A stretch of 64,000 nucleotides of DNA, from NCBI GenBank assembly GCA_024281825.1, contig JAMWZY010000004.1:1-64000 (forward strand). The letters are read 5' to 3'. Made by a program: the position numbers and the translations under genes. Below the pieces are notes generated by a model. It ran no database searches, had not been told where the DNA came from, and saw nothing but the letters and a program-made list of their open reading frames with translations. Position 1 is the stretch's first letter, and each line of letters starts with the position of its first letter. Source of the DNA: Nitrosomonas sp. (GTDB lineage: Bacteria > Pseudomonadota > Gammaproteobacteria > Burkholderiales > Nitrosomonadaceae). Of this stretch, positions 1 to 11,417 are shown piece after piece.

Positions 1-69
1 TTCATCGCCTACCTCATTATCCTATTGATCTTGCTGAATAAGATGAAAAACACTGAGAATAGTTCATAG
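1..69 (+). CDS. C-terminal end of an unidentified membrane protein (partial)
   Basis: The first 22 codons are open from the window edge and end in TAG at 67-69. They encode a hydrophobic stretch rich in Leu and Ile followed by a short polar tail (NKMKNTENSS), as expected for the last membrane helix of an inner-membrane protein. The gap to the next start is only 12 bases, so it is probably co-transcribed with the spermidine-synthase-like gene. Too little is visible to name it. Confidence 0.5.
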   Translation, partial: FIAYLIILLILLNKMKNTENSS

Positions 70-81
70 GCAATTTCTAGT

Positions 82-1629
82 ATGAATTCATTCTCTGCAA
101 AAAAATTAAATAAACTTTGGCTGTACGGTACGGTGTTTTTCACTGGTGCGGCGGTGATGGTCATTGAGCTTCTGGGTACGCGTTTGATTGCGCCATTTTA
201 TGGCGCTAGTCTTTATGTTTGGACATCACTCATATCGGTTACGCTGATTGCGTTGGCTTTGGGGTATTATCTTGGGGGAATCTGGGCTGATCGTGCTCGT
301 TTCGGCTTATCATTGATCATCGCCTTGTCTGGTTTGCTTACACTGATTATTCCTGGAGTGGTCGGTCCGGTATTGCTAGCGACTGATCCTTTGGGTTTAC
401 GATTGGGTAGCTTTATTAGCACATTAATTTTGTTTTCTCCCAGTTTAATTATGTTGGGTATGGTAGGACCGTTTGCCGTTAAATTGGCAACTTCTACTCT
501 ATCGGATGTAGGGACGAGTACCGGCTCTATTTATGCAGTCAGCACGGTGGGTAGCGTGATCGGTACATTATTTCTAGGGTTTTATTTATTTCCAATAATC
601 GGGTCACGTGAAATTTTTGTGGGTGTCGGTATTGCATTGTTGTTATTGTCCTTGGTGGTAATTCTAATTGAGCACCGTCATTTGAAATCAACCAAAACGC
701 TTGTTGCAACTGTTGTTGTAATTATTACCGGTATTGGCTTGTCTCTTGTGGTGATTACTTCTAGTAAAATTGCACCGAGTGATCAGCAATTGCATACACA
801 GTTTGAGCAAGAAAGTTTATATGGTTGGGTAAGAGTGATTGATAAACCGAAAGAAAACATTCGCTTGCTGACGGTAGATGCATCGACCATTGGTGCGGCA
901 AGTATCAGTCATGGGGACAATTTATTAACTTACCAAAAAATTGTGGCGCTGATTCCACAATTGTTGCCGGATATCAAAAGAGCTTTATTGATTGGTCAAG
1001 GTGCCGGGCATATGGCAATGACGCTGAAACAATATGACGTGGTGACAGACACTTTGGAGATTGATCCAGCAGTTGCTGAGGCTGCCCAGAAATATTTCGG
1101 ATTTACACCGAATGGCAACACAATTATCGGTGATGCACGTTATGAAATTCGCCAGTTACAGCGGTTGTATGACCTTATTATTATGGATGTTTTTACCGGT
1201 GGATCAGAACCTTCGCATTTGTTGACGGTTGAAACACTTCAGCAGCTTCGCAATTTACTGGCAGAGAGCGGAATGTTGGCGTTGAATTTTGTTTCGTTTT
1301 CAGACAATGGTACGAATCCGGCGCTTGTCTCAGTCGCAAAAACGTTATCGCAGGTTTTTCCTCATCAACAAGTTTTTATTTCAAATCCGGGTGATGATTT
1401 TAACGATTTTATTTTTCTTGCAACTCACGAAGCATTTGATATTGAGAAAGCAAAACTTTCGGATGATAGTTATCATTGGTTAAAGCGACGTTTGCTGACG
1501 CTTGATAGAACAAAAGGCATTGTCTTGACAGATAATCTTAGTCAGCTTGAGCGTTTGCAAATCCGAAAATCAGAGCATTATCGTCGCATGATCGTGGATT
1601 CACTAGGTGTCAATCATTTCATTCGTTAG
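82..1629 (+). CDS. Membrane-fused spermidine synthase-like protein
   Basis: 515 aa. The N-terminal part (about residues 15-225) is a bundle of hydrophobic helices that includes the conserved ELLGTRLIAPFYG and GYYLGGIWADR segments of fused MFS/spermidine synthase proteins. The C-terminal half is a Rossmann methyltransferase/aminopropyltransferase fold: glycine-rich LLIGQGAGHM near residue 300, an acidic LEIDP strand end, then IIGDAR and IIMDVF. The family is usually annotated as polyamine aminopropyltransferase, but many fused members have no proven activity, so the substrate is unknown. It follows a membrane-protein gene closely. The call of family is secure; the reaction is not. Confidence 0.8.
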   Translation: MNSFSAKKLNKLWLYGTVFFTGAAVMVIELLGTRLIAPFYGASLYVWTSLISVTLIALALGYYLGGIWADRARFGLSLIIALSGLLTLIIPGVVGPVLLATDPLGLRLGSFISTLILFSPSLIMLGMVGPFAVKLATSTLSDVGTSTGSIYAVSTVGSVIGTLFLGFYLFPIIGSREIFVGVGIALLLLSLVVILIEHRHLKSTKTLVATVVVIITGIGLSLVVITSSKIAPSDQQLHTQFEQESLYGWVRVIDKPKENIRLLTVDASTIGAASISHGDNLLTYQKIVALIPQLLPDIKRALLIGQGAGHMAMTLKQYDVVTDTLEIDPAVAEAAQKYFGFTPNGNTIIGDARYEIRQLQRLYDLIIMDVFTGGSEPSHLLTVETLQQLRNLLAESGMLALNFVSFSDNGTNPALVSVAKTLSQVFPHQQVFISNPGDDFNDFIFLATHEAFDIEKAKLSDDSYHWLKRRLLTLDRTKGIVLTDNLSQLERLQIRKSEHYRRMIVDSLGVNHFIR

Positions 1630-2044
1630 TGACGAATGCCTTTCTAATTAGCTGCACCAAGTGCTAAGAGCAGCAATTCTGTTGTATGTAGCTAGCATCA
1701 TATGTTAGAAATTTCACAGAATCCTTTTTCCTAACGAGATAGCCTTTACGCAGAGTTCAGATGGTCTGAACTGAAATTATGCAATGACATACCAGAAAGC
1801 AGGGAGTAAGGTAATGCACAGGGGATGTGGTTACGATTTCTAGTCCTATCATTACTAACGTAGTAGGTACATTTTATGATGGAGAGTTTATTCCCATCAC
1901 AGTTTATTACTAGCTTTTGCAAAATTTCACACAAGGACCGAAGTGACTGTCTCGTTAAACTATTTCGGCGCACTATGGAATTAAACAATAACCAGCGCTT
2001 GATTGATTCTCGGTTCGATTGATTTCAATTGCTTTGTTTGCGAG
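1630..2044. other. Intergenic region without a supported gene
   Basis: 415 bases lie between the convergent spermidine-synthase-like gene and recN. An 80-codon minus-strand frame (1746-1988) exists but has unremarkable composition, no recognisable domain and no clear ribosome site. I see no strong terminator here. Confidence 0.5.
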
Positions 2045-3736
2045 TTACGAGTATTTAATTTTAATCGATGAGCTACTGCGCAGCATTTCTGTTGCATGCT
2101 GACGTGTAGTTTCTGTGATTGTAATGCCTCCCAGCATACGCGCAATTTCTTCTATGCGTTGCTGCTGGTTCAGGACACTAATTTCGGTCAGAACGGATTG
2201 ATTTTTCTTATGGCTTCGCGTTTTTATGACTTGCCATTGTTGATCGCCTGCTGCTGCAACTTGTGGCAAATGCGTAATGCATAAAACCTGTCGCTCTTGT
2301 CCCAGTTTTTTAAGTGAATTGCCAACGATTTCCGCAACCTTGCCTCCGATACCGACATCGACTTCGTCAAAAATTAACGTGGGTATTTTGATAGCTTTAC
2401 TAGCGATTACCTGTAAAGCTAAGCTGATGCGTGATAATTCACCGCCTGATGCAACTTTACTCAATGGTTGTAGTGGTAGATTTTCATGTGCGGCGATATG
2501 AAATTCGATATGTTCCAAACCTGTAGCGTTGGCAGCTGGCAAAGGGGTCAAAATCACTTTGAATTGTCCACCGTTCATAGCCAGTGTTTGCATAGCGGTC
2601 GTGACATTGTTCGACAGTAATTCAGCTGCCTTGGCGCGAATAGTACTCAGCGCTTTTGCCTGTTGATGGTAGATCGATTGCGCCTCCATTTCCGATGCCT
2701 TTAGTTTTTCGATATTCGATTCGGTATCAAGTGCTTCAAGCTTCTTTTCAAGTGTAGTTTGAAATTGAGGCAATTCTTCGGGTAGTAAGCGGAACTTTCG
2801 AGCTAGATTGTGAATTGTAGATAAACGTTGTTCGGCGTCCAGTAGCAGTTGTGGGTCAAGATCCAGGGATTGGCGGTAATCGCTTAAAGCATAGACGCTT
2901 TCTTGTAATTGAATGGTGGTTGAATCAAGTAAATCAACGATTTCTTTCAGTTGTGGATCATATCCCAGCAATTGTTGTAGTTGACTATGCACGGCATTAA
3001 TCTGTGAAAATGCGGCGTGTTCGTTCTCGGAGAGTTGTTCGATACCGTTTTCAGCGGCTGCCAGTAAAGCGGCGGCATGAGAAAGCCGTGTATGATCAGA
3101 TTGTAAGTTCTGCCACTCTTCGACAGTCAGGCTTAATACAGATAATTCTTGCAATTGCCATTCGATTTGTTCACGTATGGCTTGAGATTCTGTAATTGAT
3201 TGCTCCGCAGATATTCTTTGCTGCAAAATGGTTTGCCAGTTTTGGTAAGTATCTCGAACAGTTTTTGGTAGATTTTCGCATTGCGCATAAGCATCCAATA
3301 ACTCACGTTGTGTGTCACGTTGCAACAGTGATTGATGCGCATGTTGACTGTGGATGGCGACAAGAAAATTTCCGGCTACACGTAATTGTTGCTGGGTAAC
3401 ACTATGTCCATTGATATAGTTGCGAGAACGTCCATTGACATCAATAATTCGCCGTATTAGGCATACTCCTGGATCACCTTGTAAGTCATTGTTGTTGAGC
3501 CAGTCGATGAGATTCTGTTGTAACTGAATATCAAAAGCTGCATTGATTTCTGAACGCTCGCAACCTGGGCGTATTTGTTGAATGTCACTGCGCTCGCCAA
3601 GCGCGAGCATCAATGCATCCATCAGAATGGATTTGCCAGCACCGGTTTCGCCAGTTAGTACAGTAAAGCCTGGTAAAAATTCTAGTTCGATGTGATCGAC
3701 AATAACGAAGTCACGAATGCTGAGATGTTTAAGCAT
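2045..3736 (-). CDS. recN: DNA repair protein RecN
   Basis: 563 aa, the usual RecN length. It is an SMC-like ATPase that acts at double-strand breaks in recombinational repair. Walker A GETGAGKS is at residues 29-36, the ABC signature region SGGELSR lies in the C-terminal third, and Walker B with catalytic Glu (IFDEVD) is near residue 457. Between them lies a long coiled-coil region rich in Gln, Glu and Leu. The gene sits 21 bases downstream of nadK on the same strand, the common nadK-recN pairing. No SOS box was identified with confidence. Confidence 0.95.
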   Translation of the reverse strand: MLKHLSIRDFVIVDHIELEFLPGFTVLTGETGAGKSILMDALMLALGERSDIQQIRPGCERSEINAAFDIQLQQNLIDWLNNNDLQGDPGVCLIRRIIDVNGRSRNYINGHSVTQQQLRVAGNFLVAIHSQHAHQSLLQRDTQRELLDAYAQCENLPKTVRDTYQNWQTILQQRISAEQSITESQAIREQIEWQLQELSVLSLTVEEWQNLQSDHTRLSHAAALLAAAENGIEQLSENEHAAFSQINAVHSQLQQLLGYDPQLKEIVDLLDSTTIQLQESVYALSDYRQSLDLDPQLLLDAEQRLSTIHNLARKFRLLPEELPQFQTTLEKKLEALDTESNIEKLKASEMEAQSIYHQQAKALSTIRAKAAELLSNNVTTAMQTLAMNGGQFKVILTPLPAANATGLEHIEFHIAAHENLPLQPLSKVASGGELSRISLALQVIASKAIKIPTLIFDEVDVGIGGKVAEIVGNSLKKLGQERQVLCITHLPQVAAAGDQQWQVIKTRSHKKNQSVLTEISVLNQQQRIEEIARMLGGITITETTRQHATEMLRSSSSIKIKYS

Positions 3737-3757
3737 ACGGTTGTGATCAAAAATAGA

Positions 3758-4630
3758 TCAAGGGAATTCGCCCCAGCCGAGTTTTTCTCTGAGCATGCGA
3801 TAGTAACTATGATTGATCGAATGTAGCAATCGGGCTGTTTGAGGATGGCGCTTAATTATGATGTGATCAGTTTGTTCTAAATCGAAATAGGCATGGCTAT
3901 CGCAATTGATTCCCACGTTCACCGAACTGCGCATGTTGATTTCTATATTAGCATCAGCACCAACTACAATCGGGCGATTACTTAGCGTATGTGGGCACAC
4001 TGGTACCAATGCGATGAGATTCAGGCTCGGAAACAAAATCGGGCCGCCTGCAGACAATGCATATGCAGTGGAGCCGGTTGGTGTTGCGATAATCAGGCCA
4101 TCTGAGCGTAAAGTATTCATGTATTCGCCGTTGATTCTGACCTCAAGCTCAATCATACCGCTACTAACACCACGATGCAGCACTACATCGTTAAAAGCAA
4201 GACTATTGAATTTACTAATTTCTGTACGAGTGACTTGTGCTGAAAGTAACATGCGTTCTTCTGTTTCAAATTGACCTGCTAGTATTTCATTTAACATCTC
4301 AAACATATTGTCTAACGATAAGTCGGTAAGAAACCCCAATCTTCCCTGGTTAATTCCAATTAAAGGCACATCGTATGAGACCAGCTTGCGAGCGATATTT
4401 AACATGGTGCCATCGCCACCTATTACAATGGCGAGATCAGCCCGTTGAGCGATTTCTTCGAGCGGTAAAGTTGTATAGGTTTCGGCAACAATCTGCGAGG
4501 CAGTTAGTTGATCGATGAGAATTTGATGCCCTTTTTTCGTTAAATATTCAGCGAGCCTTAGCAGCGGAACTGTGATTTCCGGTTTCTTAAACTTTCCGAT
4601 TAACGCAATGGTTTCAAATGTGGAGTTCAT
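3758..4630 (-). CDS. nadK: NAD kinase
   Basis: 290 aa, standard length. It phosphorylates NAD+ to NADP+ in the cytoplasm. The GGDGT nucleotide-binding motif is at residues 71-75, followed by the PLIGINQGRLGFLTD segment and the family ATPTGSTAYALSAGGPI motif. It lies upstream of recN and divergent from hrcA, matching the nadK-recN / hrcA arrangement common in betaproteobacteria. The 254-base gap to hrcA should hold the divergent promoters. Confidence 0.95.
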   Translation of the reverse strand: MNSTFETIALIGKFKKPEITVPLLRLAEYLTKKGHQILIDQLTASQIVAETYTTLPLEEIAQRADLAIVIGGDGTMLNIARKLVSYDVPLIGINQGRLGFLTDLSLDNMFEMLNEILAGQFETEERMLLSAQVTRTEISKFNSLAFNDVVLHRGVSSGMIELEVRINGEYMNTLRSDGLIIATPTGSTAYALSAGGPILFPSLNLIALVPVCPHTLSNRPIVVGADANIEINMRSSVNVGINCDSHAYFDLEQTDHIIIKRHPQTARLLHSINHSYYRMLREKLGWGEFP

Positions 4631-4884
4631 GTACTGAGCACTGTATCAGATACAGGTTTGTTTTTACTGGCTTTAATGAATTTGCCGTTATCATGAAACT
4701 CGTAGACTCGGTCGTAATTACGAAATTAGAATATAGGATTGTTTTTTGGATATAGACGCCCATATCAGTGATTCCATCAAATAGATGATTTTATTTTTAA
4801 AAGTCTAACATAGAAAGATTAAAAGCCTGTATCCATAGACTATATCGGAGTAATAAAACAGACTTGTTGGTGTAAAATAGCCAT

Positions 4885-5904
4885 ATGTTAAATGAACGTG
4901 CGCAAATACTACTAAAAACATTGATCGAGCGATATATCCACGAGGGGCAACCGGTGGGTTCGCGCACCTTGTCTAAATTTTCCGGCTTAGATCTGAGTTC
5001 TGCAACAATCCGGAATGTCATGGCTGATCTTGAGGAAATGGGCCTGGTTGCTAGTCCGCATACTTCAGCCGGCCGTATTCCAACAGTCCAAGGTTATCGT
5101 TTTTTTGTGGATACGTTGCTAGTCGTGCAGACTCTAGATAGAACTGAATTGAATCATTTGGAAAGTCATTTGCATCCTGATAATCCGTCTCGTCTCATCA
5201 ATGCTGCATCGCATCTGCTTTCCGAGTTGACACAATTTGCTGGCTTGGTGATTACGCCTAAGCATAAAGGCGCGGTATTTCGTTATGTCGAATTTATGGC
5301 GCTGTCTGAGAAACGCATATTATTGATTATTGTCACCCCGGAGGGGGATGTACAAAACAAAATTATCTTTACTCAGACACCTTATAGTCAGGCTGATTTG
5401 ATCGAGGCTGGAAATTTTATCAATCAACATTATGCGGGTTGTACGTTGGATGAAATTCGTGGTCGTTTAGATACTGAACTCAAACAATTGCGTGGTGAGT
5501 TGTTTAGTTTAATGAGTGCAGCAATTGAGGTGAGTGGTAGCGCAGTGAGTGAAAATAGCGAGGTTGTCGTAGTTGCTGGTGAACGGAATCTACTCCAAGT
5601 AAATGATTTGGCAGAAAACTTATTAGGATTACAGAAGTTGTTTGAATTATTCGAACGTAAGACAAAGTTATTGCAATTACTCGAATTAAGCAGAAAAGCT
5701 CATGGTGTAAAAGTATTTATCGGCGGTGAGTCGGATGTTGCGTCTCTGGAAGAGTTCAGTGTGATCGCTGCTCCCTATGAAATCGATGGGGAAATTGTTG
5801 GTACTGTTGGTGTCATTGGTCCACGGCGTATGGCCTATGAGCGCGTTATTCCGATCGTTGATATTACTGCGAAGCTTCTATCGAGTGGATTATCGCAACA
5901 TTAA
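4885..5904 (+). CDS. hrcA: Heat-inducible transcription repressor HrcA
   Basis: 339 aa. HrcA represses class I heat-shock genes (groESL, dnaK) by binding CIRCE inverted repeats. The N-terminal winged helix (VGSRTLSKFSGLDLSSATIRNVMADLEEMG, ending near residue 57) and the SAGRIPT linker are typical, and the C-terminal GxVGVIGPRRMAYERV segment is the family signature. I found no CIRCE-like repeat beside it, so its targets are elsewhere. The start is placed at the ATG giving the normal MLNERAQILLKTLIERY N-terminus. Confidence 0.95.
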   Translation: MLNERAQILLKTLIERYIHEGQPVGSRTLSKFSGLDLSSATIRNVMADLEEMGLVASPHTSAGRIPTVQGYRFFVDTLLVVQTLDRTELNHLESHLHPDNPSRLINAASHLLSELTQFAGLVITPKHKGAVFRYVEFMALSEKRILLIIVTPEGDVQNKIIFTQTPYSQADLIEAGNFINQHYAGCTLDEIRGRLDTELKQLRGELFSLMSAAIEVSGSAVSENSEVVVVAGERNLLQVNDLAENLLGLQKLFELFERKTKLLQLLELSRKAHGVKVFIGGESDVASLEEFSVIAAPYEIDGEIVGTVGVIGPRRMAYERVIPIVDITAKLLSSGLSQH

Positions 5905-5968
5905 ATCTGCTTTTGGCAGGTTGTTCTAAAACGAATGCTTGGTTGTTCGACGATGATCGTTTTTTAAT

Positions 5969-7075
5969 ATGATTAACCTATATTTATCCATGAACTCAAA
6001 ATCGATTTACAGTCACGGTGATGCTTCCCAAATAGGTGTTTTGTTGATCAATTTGGGAACACCGAATGCACCAACCGCAGAGGCATTGCGGCCTTATTTA
6101 AAAGAGTTTCTCAGTAATCCACGCGTGATTGAAGTGCCTAAGGCAATTTGGTGGCCGATATTGTATGGATTCATTCTGCCATTTAGACCTAAAAAATCTG
6201 CTGAAAAGTATGCCAAAATCTGGTTGCCCGAAGGTTCGCCATTGAAAGTGCATACGGAACGTCAAGCCAAACTTTTGCGCGAAGCACTGCAAGCGCATTA
6301 CAAAAGAGCTCCTTTGGTTGAATATGCCATGAATATTGGTGAGCCTTCGATTGCAATGGTATTGGAGAAAATGCAGCAGCAAGGTTGTGACCGTATACTG
6401 GTTTTACCGTTATTTCCCCAATACGCTGCTAGTAGTACGGCTGCAGCGATGGATGGCGTCTTCGCTGTATTGGCGCGTATGCGCAATCAACCTGCTCTTC
6501 GTACAATTAAGCATTACCATGATCATTCAGGCTATATTGCTGCTTTGGCGAAAAATATTCGCGATTATTGGGCCTCATATGATCGTCCTGATAAACTGAT
6601 TATCAGTTTTCATGGCACACCCCGTGCCAATTTAGATAAAGGTGATCCCTATCATTGTTATTGTCAAAAGACGGGGCGGTTATTAGCCGAAGCATTGGAA
6701 CTAGCGGACGATCAATATCAGGTCTGCTTTCAATCGCGCTTTGGCAAAGCACAATGGTTGATGCCTTACACGTCTGACACTTTAATTGCGCTTGGGAAGC
6801 ATGGGGTCGAGCGAGTTGATGTGGTGTGCCCTGGATTTGTTTCGGATTGCCTGGAAACACTTGAGGAAATTGCGATGGAAGGCAAGGATCTTTTTATTCG
6901 GGCTGGCGGACAAGAGTTTCACTATATTCCTTGCCTCAATGAACGCGCGGATTGGATTCAAGCGTTGTTCGATATAACGCGCCAACATTTAGCAGGTTGG
7001 GATAGTTTGGAGACATTGCAGGAATCGTTACAATCATCGCGCAAGCTTGCATTGCAACTAGGTGCTAAAGATTGA
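5969..7075 (+). CDS. hemH: Ferrochelatase
   Basis: 368 aa. It inserts Fe2+ into protoporphyrin IX in the last step of heme synthesis. The N-terminus carries [14 protein letters not shown], the metal-binding His is in SFHGTP (His215), and the conserved Glu lies in CLETLEEI near residue 295. The start is uncertain: an in-frame ATG at 5990 would remove seven residues, and neither start has a clear Shine-Dalgarno. It follows hrcA by 64 bases. The heme supply matches the heme-rich accessory cluster further downstream, though no regulatory link is visible. Confidence 0.95.
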   Translation: MINLYLSMNSKSIYSHGDASQIGVLLINLGTPNAPTAEALRPYLKEFLSNPRVIEVPKAIWWPILYGFILPFRPKKSAEKYAKIWLPEGSPLKVHTERQAKLLREALQAHYKRAPLVEYAMNIGEPSIAMVLEKMQQQGCDRILVLPLFPQYAASSTAAAMDGVFAVLARMRNQPALRTIKHYHDHSGYIAALAKNIRDYWASYDRPDKLIISFHGTPRANLDKGDPYHCYCQKTGRLLAEALELADDQYQVCFQSRFGKAQWLMPYTSDTLIALGKHGVERVDVVCPGFVSDCLETLEEIAMEGKDLFIRAGGQEFHYIPCLNERADWIQALFDITRQHLAGWDSLETLQESLQSSRKLALQLGAKD

Positions 7076-7139
7076 ATGTTTTGTAATCGTTTGCAGACTA
7101 TTTTATGTAAAGCTTCAATTTAAGATTTGAACAGTTCGA

Positions 7140-7168
7140 TTGACGGGTTTATTAAATTAGGCTAACAT
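7140..7168 (+). promoter_or_regulatory. Putative sigma-70 promoter of the atp operon
   Basis: TTGACG at 7140-7145 and TAACAT at 7163-7168 are separated by exactly 17 bases, and the -10 lies about 75 bases before atpI. The -35 matches consensus at five of six positions and the -10 at four of six. Assigned by motif and position only. Confidence 0.5.
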
Positions 7169-7244
7169 CGCGCTCCATATTTTAAGCAACAAAAAAGACA
7201 CGAAAGTATGACTGAGCTATTTCTATTAAGCTATGAAATAGAAT

Positions 7245-7616
7245 ATGCTTAAGATTGAGAATAAACCTCTTGCAGCTGTATTAAGAATACAATTTCTTTT
7301 CATCCTGGTAACAGCAATTATTTTTGGATATTGGCTTGGGATGCATGGAGCAATATCTGCAATTTTGGGTGGTGGAGTTAATTTTGTATCGGGTGTGGTA
7401 TTTGGTTTAATCGTCTCTCGTCATCAGGGATTTTTACCAGATGAAGTAATTAAAACAGCCCTAAAAGCAGAAGTACTCAAAATTAGTGTTATTGTAATAT
7501 TGTTGTGGTTAGTATTTAAATTCTACTTGAGCGTTATTCCAACTGTATTCATAGGGGTTTTTGTGCTGACGGTACTGTTGCATAGCGTGGCATTATTTAT
7601 AGTTAATGAGAAATAA
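7245..7616 (+). CDS. atpI: ATP synthase subunit I
   Basis: 123 aa with four hydrophobic segments, the size and position expected of AtpI, the poorly conserved membrane protein encoded first in F-type ATP synthase operons. The family assists assembly of the c-ring or Mg2+ uptake; its function is partly unresolved. The [18 protein letters not shown] segment near residue 40 is typical. It lies 35 bases before atpB. Confidence 0.85.
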   Translation: MLKIENKPLAAVLRIQFLFILVTAIIFGYWLGMHGAISAILGGGVNFVSGVVFGLIVSRHQGFLPDEVIKTALKAEVLKISVIVILLWLVFKFYLSVIPTVFIGVFVLTVLLHSVALFIVNEK

Positions 7617-7651
7617 TTTTTCTAAAATTTAGTATCGAGCAAATTGTTTTT

Positions 7652-8461
7652 ATGGCATCAAATACAGAACTCACTCCAACATCGTACATAGATCATCACC
7701 TTACTAATCTTACCTTTCAAATTAAGGAAGGGGGCTTTTGGGTATTGCATGTTGATACGTTGGTTACATCGGTAATATTAGGTGTTATAAGTTTGGGATT
7801 CATGTGGTTAATCGTGCGTAAAGCGACCCCAGGAGTTCCTTCTAAACGACAAGCGTTTGTTGAGCTTGCGGTTGAATTTATTGATAATGAAGTCAAGAAT
7901 ACTTTTCATGGAGATCGTAATGCATTTGTTGCGCCCACTGCTTTGACAATATTTATTTGGGTATTAATGATGAATGCCATGGATATTTTGCCTATCGATA
8001 TCATGGCATGGATTTACGAGCATGTGTTTGGGTTGCATAACTGGCGGACGGTGCCGACAACTGATGTCAATACAACTTTTGCGCTGGCATTATCAGTTTG
8101 GTTTCTGATGATTTTCTTTAATGTCAAGGTAAAGGGACTTGGCGGATGGTTGCATGAGTTATTTTGCACACCATTTGGAAAGAATCCACTTCTTTGGATA
8201 TTGAATTTATTATTTAATTTCATTGAATATGTGTCCAAACCTTTGTCGCATTCATTGCGTTTGTTTGGCAACATTTATGCGGGTGAAATCATTTTCTTAT
8301 TGCTTGGTATGTGGGCTGCGACTGGAATAAGTGGAACAATCTTCGGCACTTTGCTTGGAGCTGGTTGGGCGATATTCCACATTTTAATTGTTACCCTGCA
8401 AGCATTTATCTTCATGATGCTAACTGTTGTGTATATATCCATGGCGCATGAATCACATTAA
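7652..8461 (+). CDS. atpB: F0F1 ATP synthase subunit a
   Basis: 269 aa multi-spanning membrane protein that forms the proton half-channels next to the c-ring. The C-terminal region has the hallmark [12 protein letters not shown] containing the essential Arg (His-Ser-Leu-Arg-Leu) and the terminal [17 protein letters not shown] helix. It is second in the atp operon, 57 bases before atpE. No anomaly is seen. Confidence 0.97.
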   Translation: MASNTELTPTSYIDHHLTNLTFQIKEGGFWVLHVDTLVTSVILGVISLGFMWLIVRKATPGVPSKRQAFVELAVEFIDNEVKNTFHGDRNAFVAPTALTIFIWVLMMNAMDILPIDIMAWIYEHVFGLHNWRTVPTTDVNTTFALALSVWFLMIFFNVKVKGLGGWLHELFCTPFGKNPLLWILNLLFNFIEYVSKPLSHSLRLFGNIYAGEIIFLLLGMWAATGISGTIFGTLLGAGWAIFHILIVTLQAFIFMMLTVVYISMAHESH

Positions 8462-8500
8462 TTTTTAAAGTTCAATCGTTACAAATTATTATTAACTTAA

Positions 8501-8803
<303 letters not shown>

Positions 8804-8848
8804 TTGTGTATTGTTTGCTACAGGTATTAGATATCATAAAGGCTTGTT

Positions 8849-9325
8849 ATGAATATTAATTTTACTTTGATTTCGCAAGCAATAGCCTTCGCAATATTTA
8901 TCTGGTTTACGGTTAAGTATGTGTGGCCGCCATTGCTGCGCGCTATTGAGGAGCGTCAAAAAACGATTGCTGATGGATTGGCGGCAGGAGAGCGTGGACG
9001 ACATGAATTGGAATTGGCGAATCAGCGTTCTTCGGATGTTTTGAAAGATGCAAAACAACGTGCTACAGAAATAATATTGCAAGCTGAAAAACGCGCTACA
9101 GAAATTGTTGAAGATGCGAAGAAAATTGCGAAAGAAGAAGGTGATCGAATAATTGTTGGAGCGAAGGCAGATATAGAGCATGAGGTTTATAGCGCTAAAG
9201 AAGCCTTACGCAAGCATGTCGCAGAATTGGCTGTTGCAGGTGCTGCTAAAATACTTCGTCGCGAGGTGGATATTAGGGCTCATGCTGATATGCTTAGTTC
9301 GCTAGAAAAAGATTTGAGAAAATAA
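8849..9325 (+). CDS. atpF: F0F1 ATP synthase subunit b
   Basis: 158 aa: one N-terminal membrane helix (about residues 6-26, containing the conserved FxVKYVWPPL border) and a long charged helical stalk, the peripheral stator that holds F1 to F0. Only one b gene is present, so the stator should be a homodimer. Its stop overlaps the first base of the atpH start (9325), indicating translational coupling. Confidence 0.96.
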   Translation: MNINFTLISQAIAFAIFIWFTVKYVWPPLLRAIEERQKTIADGLAAGERGRHELELANQRSSDVLKDAKQRATEIILQAEKRATEIVEDAKKIAKEEGDRIIVGAKADIEHEVYSAKEALRKHVAELAVAGAAKILRREVDIRAHADMLSSLEKDLRK

Positions 9326-9861
9326 TGGCTGAAGCGATTACAGTTGCGCGACCATACGCAGAAGCAATTTATAAACTGTCACTGAAAAGTAAAAATCTAT
9401 CGCAATGGTCTAAAATGTTGCAATTGGCTGCAGATATTGCTGAAGAAAGGCAAATTAAGATACTTATTGATAATCCCAAAGTATCAGCAGAGCAAATTAG
9501 TCAATTATTCTTCGATATCGGTAAAAGCAATTTTGATAACGAAGCGCGTAATTTCCTTATGTTGCTGGCCGAAAACAAGCGAATAATGATATTGCCACAA
9601 ATTAGTCAATTATATGAACAATTAAAGGCGCAGTATGAAGGTGTTTTAGAAGCTAAAATTGCCAGTGCCTTTGAGATAGATGCGAAGCAGTTAAAAAAAT
9701 TAATCGATGATCTTGAGCAGAAATTTAATTGTAAGATTGAACCGAAAGTAAGTATTGATCCAGAGTTAATTGGTGGTATCAAGGTTGAAATTGGGGATGA
9801 AATTTTTGATGCATCTGTTCGAGGTAAACTTGAAGCTATGACTGTTGCCCTTAAAAGCTAG
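9325..9861 (+). CDS. atpH: F0F1 ATP synthase subunit delta
   Basis: 178 aa, standard length. This stator subunit caps the F1 alpha3beta3 hexamer and joins it to the b dimer. The N-terminal [13 protein letters not shown] motif and the C-terminal [25 protein letters not shown] signature are intact. Start overlaps the end of atpF by one base, and atpA follows after 11 bases. Confidence 0.96.
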   Translation: MAEAITVARPYAEAIYKLSLKSKNLSQWSKMLQLAADIAEERQIKILIDNPKVSAEQISQLFFDIGKSNFDNEARNFLMLLAENKRIMILPQISQLYEQLKAQYEGVLEAKIASAFEIDAKQLKKLIDDLEQKFNCKIEPKVSIDPELIGGIKVEIGDEIFDASVRGKLEAMTVALKS

Positions 9862-9872
9862 GAGTTAATGAA

Positions 9873-11414
9873 ATGCAGTTAAACCCATCCGAAATCAGTG
9901 AACTGATTAAAAAAAGGATTGAAGGACTTGCCGATACAGCAGAGATCCGCACGCAGGGAACGGTAGTATCTGTTACAGATGGTATCGTCAGAATTCATGG
10001 TCTTTCTGACGTGATGCAAGGAGAGATGATAGAGTTCCCAGGAAATACTTATGGCTTGGCTCTTAACCTTGAACGTGATTCAGTAGGTGCAGTTATCATG
10101 GGTGCCTATGAGCATATACGTGAAGGTGATGTTGTTAAATGTACTGGGCGTATATTAGAGGTTCCAGTAGGAGAAGGTTTGTTGGGGCGAGTTGTTAACG
10201 CTTTAGGGCAACCTATAGATGGAAAAGGTCCGATAACAGCAGTAAAATCCGAGCCGATTGAAAAAATTGCTCCCGGTGTAATATGGAGAAAATCAGTTGA
10301 TCAACCTGTGCAAACAGGCTTGAAGTCTGTCGATTCGATGGTACCGGTCGGACGTGGACAACGGGAATTAATTATTGGTGATCGGCAAACAGGAAAAACT
10401 GCGGTAGCGATTGATGCGATTATTAATCAAAAAGGCCAAAACATGTTATGTATCTATGTTGCGGTCGGTCAAAAAGCTTCATCAATTGCGAATGTGGTTC
10501 GTAAGCTTGAAGAGCATGGCGCTATGGAATATACCATTGTAGTAGCAGCAACAGCGTCTGAGTCTGCTGCGATGCAATTTATAGCACCTTATTCGGGTTG
10601 TACGATGGGTGAATATTTTCGCGATATAGGTCAAGATGCTCTGATTGTTTATGATGATTTAACTAAACAAGCCTGGGCCTATCGTCAAATTTCATTATTA
10701 TTAAGACGCCCACCTGGACGGGAGGCTTATCCTGGTGATGTTTTCTATTTGCACTCGCGCTTGCTTGAAAGGGCTGCGCGTGTAAGCGCCGATTATGTTG
10801 AAAAGGCGACGAATGGCAAAATACAAGGTAAAACAGGATCGCTTACAGCTTTACCTATTATTGAAACGCAAGCCGGGGACGTAACTGCATTTGTACCTAC
10901 TAATGTAATTTCGATTACCGATGGACAAATATTTTTAGAGACAGATTTATTTAATGCAGGTATACGTCCTGCAATTAATGCTGGAGTATCGGTTTCTCGC
11001 GTGGGTGGTGCTGCGCAGACTAAGGTTATTAAAAAGCTCGGTGGAGGTATTCGCTTGGCATTGGCGCAATATAGAGAATTGGCGGCGTTTGCACAATTTG
11101 CTTCGGATTTGGATGAGGCCACTAGAAAACAACTTGAGCGTGGAAAAATGGCAACCGAGCTTATGAAACAGCCGCAGTATGCTACTTTGAGTGTATCGGA
11201 AATGGCACTGACATTGTTTACTATTAATAATGGCTATTATGATGATGTTGAAGTGAAGCGTGCTTTGGCTTTTGAGTCTGCACTGAAAAGCTATATTCGT
11301 AATCAACACGGTGCAATTTTAGAAAAAATTGAAAAAAGTAAAGAACTGGATGCAGACACAGAAAAGCAATTAAGTGCAGCAATTCAAGAATTTAAGCAAA
11401 ACGGAACTTACTAA
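9873..11414 (+). CDS. atpA: F0F1 ATP synthase subunit alpha
   Basis: 513 aa. Non-catalytic nucleotide-binding subunit of F1. Walker A GDRQTGKT, the DD-containing [14 protein letters not shown]alker B region, the [25 protein letters not shown] segment and the VSRVGGAAQ arginine-finger region are all present. A ribosome site (GGAG) lies just before the start. Three bases separate it from atpG. Confidence 0.98.
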   Translation: MQLNPSEISELIKKRIEGLADTAEIRTQGTVVSVTDGIVRIHGLSDVMQGEMIEFPGNTYGLALNLERDSVGAVIMGAYEHIREGDVVKCTGRILEVPVGEGLLGRVVNALGQPIDGKGPITAVKSEPIEKIAPGVIWRKSVDQPVQTGLKSVDSMVPVGRGQRELIIGDRQTGKTAVAIDAIINQKGQNMLCIYVAVGQKASSIANVVRKLEEHGAMEYTIVVAATASESAAMQFIAPYSGCTMGEYFRDIGQDALIVYDDLTKQAWAYRQISLLLRRPPGREAYPGDVFYLHSRLLERAARVSADYVEKATNGKIQGKTGSLTALPIIETQAGDVTAFVPTNVISITDGQIFLETDLFNAGIRPAINAGVSVSRVGGAAQTKVIKKLGGGIRLALAQYRELAAFAQFASDLDEATRKQLERGKMATELMKQPQYATLSVSEMALTLFTINNGYYDDVEVKRALAFESALKSYIRNQHGAILEKIEKSKELDADTEKQLSAAIQEFKQNGTY

Positions 11415-11417
11415 GTC

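Noticed and set aside
4631..4884. CIRCE operator near hrcA
   Set aside because: No TTAGCACTC-N9-GAGTGCTAA-like repeat could be found here.
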